Source: Proteobacteria bacterium UBA2996
GTDB taxonomy: Bacteria; Pseudomonadota; Gammaproteobacteria; Arenicellales; UBA868
Direction: 5' to 3'
Length of the DNA: 7,409 nucleotides
Assembly (NCBI GenBank): GCA_002346525.1
Contig: DDZY01000014.1
Location: forward strand, 1-7,409
The notes under the pieces are model-generated. The model did not search any database, was not told the origin of the DNA, and saw nothing but the letters and a program-made list of their open reading frames with translations. This document shows positions 6,687-7,409 of the stretch, one piece after another. Numbering within the stretch: position 1 is the first letter of the stretch; the number at the start of each line of letters is the position of its first letter. The position numbers and the translations under genes are program-made.

Positions 6687-6855
6687 TCACTCAGTCGGGG
6701 TTGACGATGGGAAAGCCGTCGTGGGAGATCACCGGTGTCTCCAGAGCGCGACGCTATAATCCCCCGTTTCTTGCGGCCAAGCTATTGGTGCTTCCATCAG
6801 TTTTATCGGAGTTTGGGCTGTTGGTCTTGTCAGGCGAAATGGGGTAACTGAGTGA
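6687..6855. repeat. 9-bp inverted repeat bracketing the livF-efflux gap
   Basis: TCACTCAGT (6687-6695), just after the livF stop, is the perfect reverse complement of ACTGAGTGA (6847-6855), which covers the GTG start of the efflux gene. The two copies frame almost the whole 168-nt gap. No target duplication is seen next to them. It may be chance. Confidence 0.3.
6724..6760 (+). promoter_or_regulatory. Candidate promoter with overlapping operator for the efflux gene
   Basis: A perfect -10 hexamer TATAAT occupies 6755-6760, about 92 nt before the GTG start. Upstream, GGAGA-T-CACC (6724-6733) and GGTG-TCTCC (6734-6742) form a 9-pair inverted repeat with one unpaired T, centred where the -35 box would be. 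I see no good TTGACA match at 16-18 nt spacing, so the promoter may be weak or activator-dependent. The repeat has no loop, so it suits a dimeric regulator better than an RNA hairpin. Known context: RND pump operons are often controlled by TetR, MarR or MerR-type regulators acting on such sites. Function here is inferred. Nothing else is recognised in the 168-nt gap 6684-6851. Confidence 0.5.
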
Positions 6856-7409
6856 GAAAGTCCGTTCTTGTTGCGCTCGCACTCGTTTTGATTGTGGGAC
6901 TTTGGATTGGATCCGGCTTCTTGTCAGAGCGCAAGGGTCTACCTCCCCAGACCAGTACTAGTACAGCGCCGTCGGCACCCGGGCAGCCGCCGTCTGTGCA
7001 GGTCCAGGCGCTGCAGGCGAGCTCGGTTGCGCAGGTGCTGCATCTGATGGGGGTCACCGCCCCTAAGCGGCAGGTGGATGTGCCGGCCCAAACCAAGGGT
7101 ACGGTTGTGGCACTGGAAGCGAGTACGGGTGCTTTGGTCCAAGAGGGTCAGTTATTGGCGCGTATCGATATGGGCGATCGCACATCGCGGTTACGGGAGG
7201 CACAAGCGCTCCTGGAACAGCGAGAGACCGAATATCAGGCCGCAACCCAGCTTTCAAGGAAGAATCTTCAATCGGCAACGGAACTGACCCGCTCCCAAAC
7301 CCTGCTGGACTCCGCAAAGGCGTCGCTGGAATCCATTCGCCTCGATATCCGTAGGACCCAAGTGAACGCCCCTTTCGCCGGGGTGGTCGAGCAGCGTTTT
7401 GTTCAGTTG
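6852..7409 (+). CDS. RND efflux membrane fusion protein (HlyD/AcrA type), N-terminal part, 3' truncated by window
   Basis: The reading frame opens at GTG 6852 and stays open to the right edge (186 codons). TGA 6849-6851 stands immediately before the GTG in frame, so the start cannot be further upstream; the next in-frame Met is residue 66, inside the fold. GGGG (6841-6844) may be a weak ribosome site. Family role: a periplasmic adaptor joining an inner-membrane RND pump to an outer-membrane channel for export of drugs, metals or metabolites. Seen here: an N-terminal membrane anchor (about 5-24) without a lipobox Cys, a Pro/Ser/Thr/Gln-rich linker (30-48), the first half-lipoyl segment (about 75-107, with KGTVVALEASTGALVQEGQ), a two-helix coiled-coil hairpin (about 108-168), and the return half-lipoyl start VNAPFAGVVEQRFVQ (171-185). 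The beta-barrel part and the pump gene would lie beyond the window. It probably starts a new unit unrelated to the importer. Confidence 0.92.
   Translation, partial: MRKSVLVALALVLIVGLWIGSGFLSERKGLPPQTSTSTAPSAPGQPPSVQVQALQASSVAQVLHLMGVTAPKRQVDVPAQTKGTVVALEASTGALVQEGQLLARIDMGDRTSRLREAQALLEQRETEYQAATQLSRKNLQSATELTRSQTLLDSAKASLESIRLDIRRTQVNAPFAGVVEQRFVQL

Noticed and set aside
6703..6720. Possible terminator hairpin after livF (GACG/CGTC)
   Set aside because: Only 4 base pairs with a 10-nt loop and no T-run; too weak to support.
6617..6847. Small plus-strand open frame ending just before the efflux gene
   Set aside because: It starts inside livF in another frame, has no good ribosome site, and contains the candidate operator and -10 box; no similarity is recognised.

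Overview
The window comes from a Gram-negative bacterium, most likely a member of the Pseudomonadota. A periplasmic solute-binding protein with a Sec signal peptide and an RND-type membrane fusion protein both imply an outer membrane. The DNA is moderately GC-rich and densely coded, with ATGA/TGATG-type gene overlaps. I cannot name the genus from the sequence alone.

Layout: (1) 1-597 (+), the C-terminal part of an M20-family (ArgE/DapE-like) zinc hydrolase that enters from the left edge. (2) 601-1845 (-), a complete DadA-like FAD-dependent amino acid dehydrogenase/oxidase, convergent with the M20 gene and only 3 nt from it. (3) 1846-2028, a 183-nt divergent intergenic region holding an AT-rich dyad. 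(4) 2029-6683 (+), a complete branched-chain-amino-acid-type (Liv/HAAT) ABC importer operon: binding protein, 147-nt gap with a strong hairpin, permease LivH, permease LivM, ATPase LivG, ATPase LivF. The last four genes overlap head to tail. (5) 6684-6851, a gap with a consensus -10 box just downstream of an inverted repeat. (6) 6852 to the right edge (+), the N-terminal part of an RND efflux membrane fusion protein (HlyD/AcrA type).

How the genes may work together: the importer would bring an amino acid or related small carboxylate into the cell. The neighbouring DadA-like flavoenzyme could oxidatively deaminate a D- or secondary amino acid, and the M20 enzyme could hydrolyse an amide, acyl or peptide bond. 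Together they look like an uptake-and-catabolism island for an amino-acid derivative of unknown identity. This is inferred from gene order and families; the sequence does not show the substrate. The efflux gene appears to begin a separate transcription unit.

I see no RNA genes, CRISPR arrays, transposase genes or phage genes. All gene families here are known. What merits a second look is mainly the regulatory DNA in the three gaps and the unidentified ligand of the transporter. I did not find a convincing new biological system.
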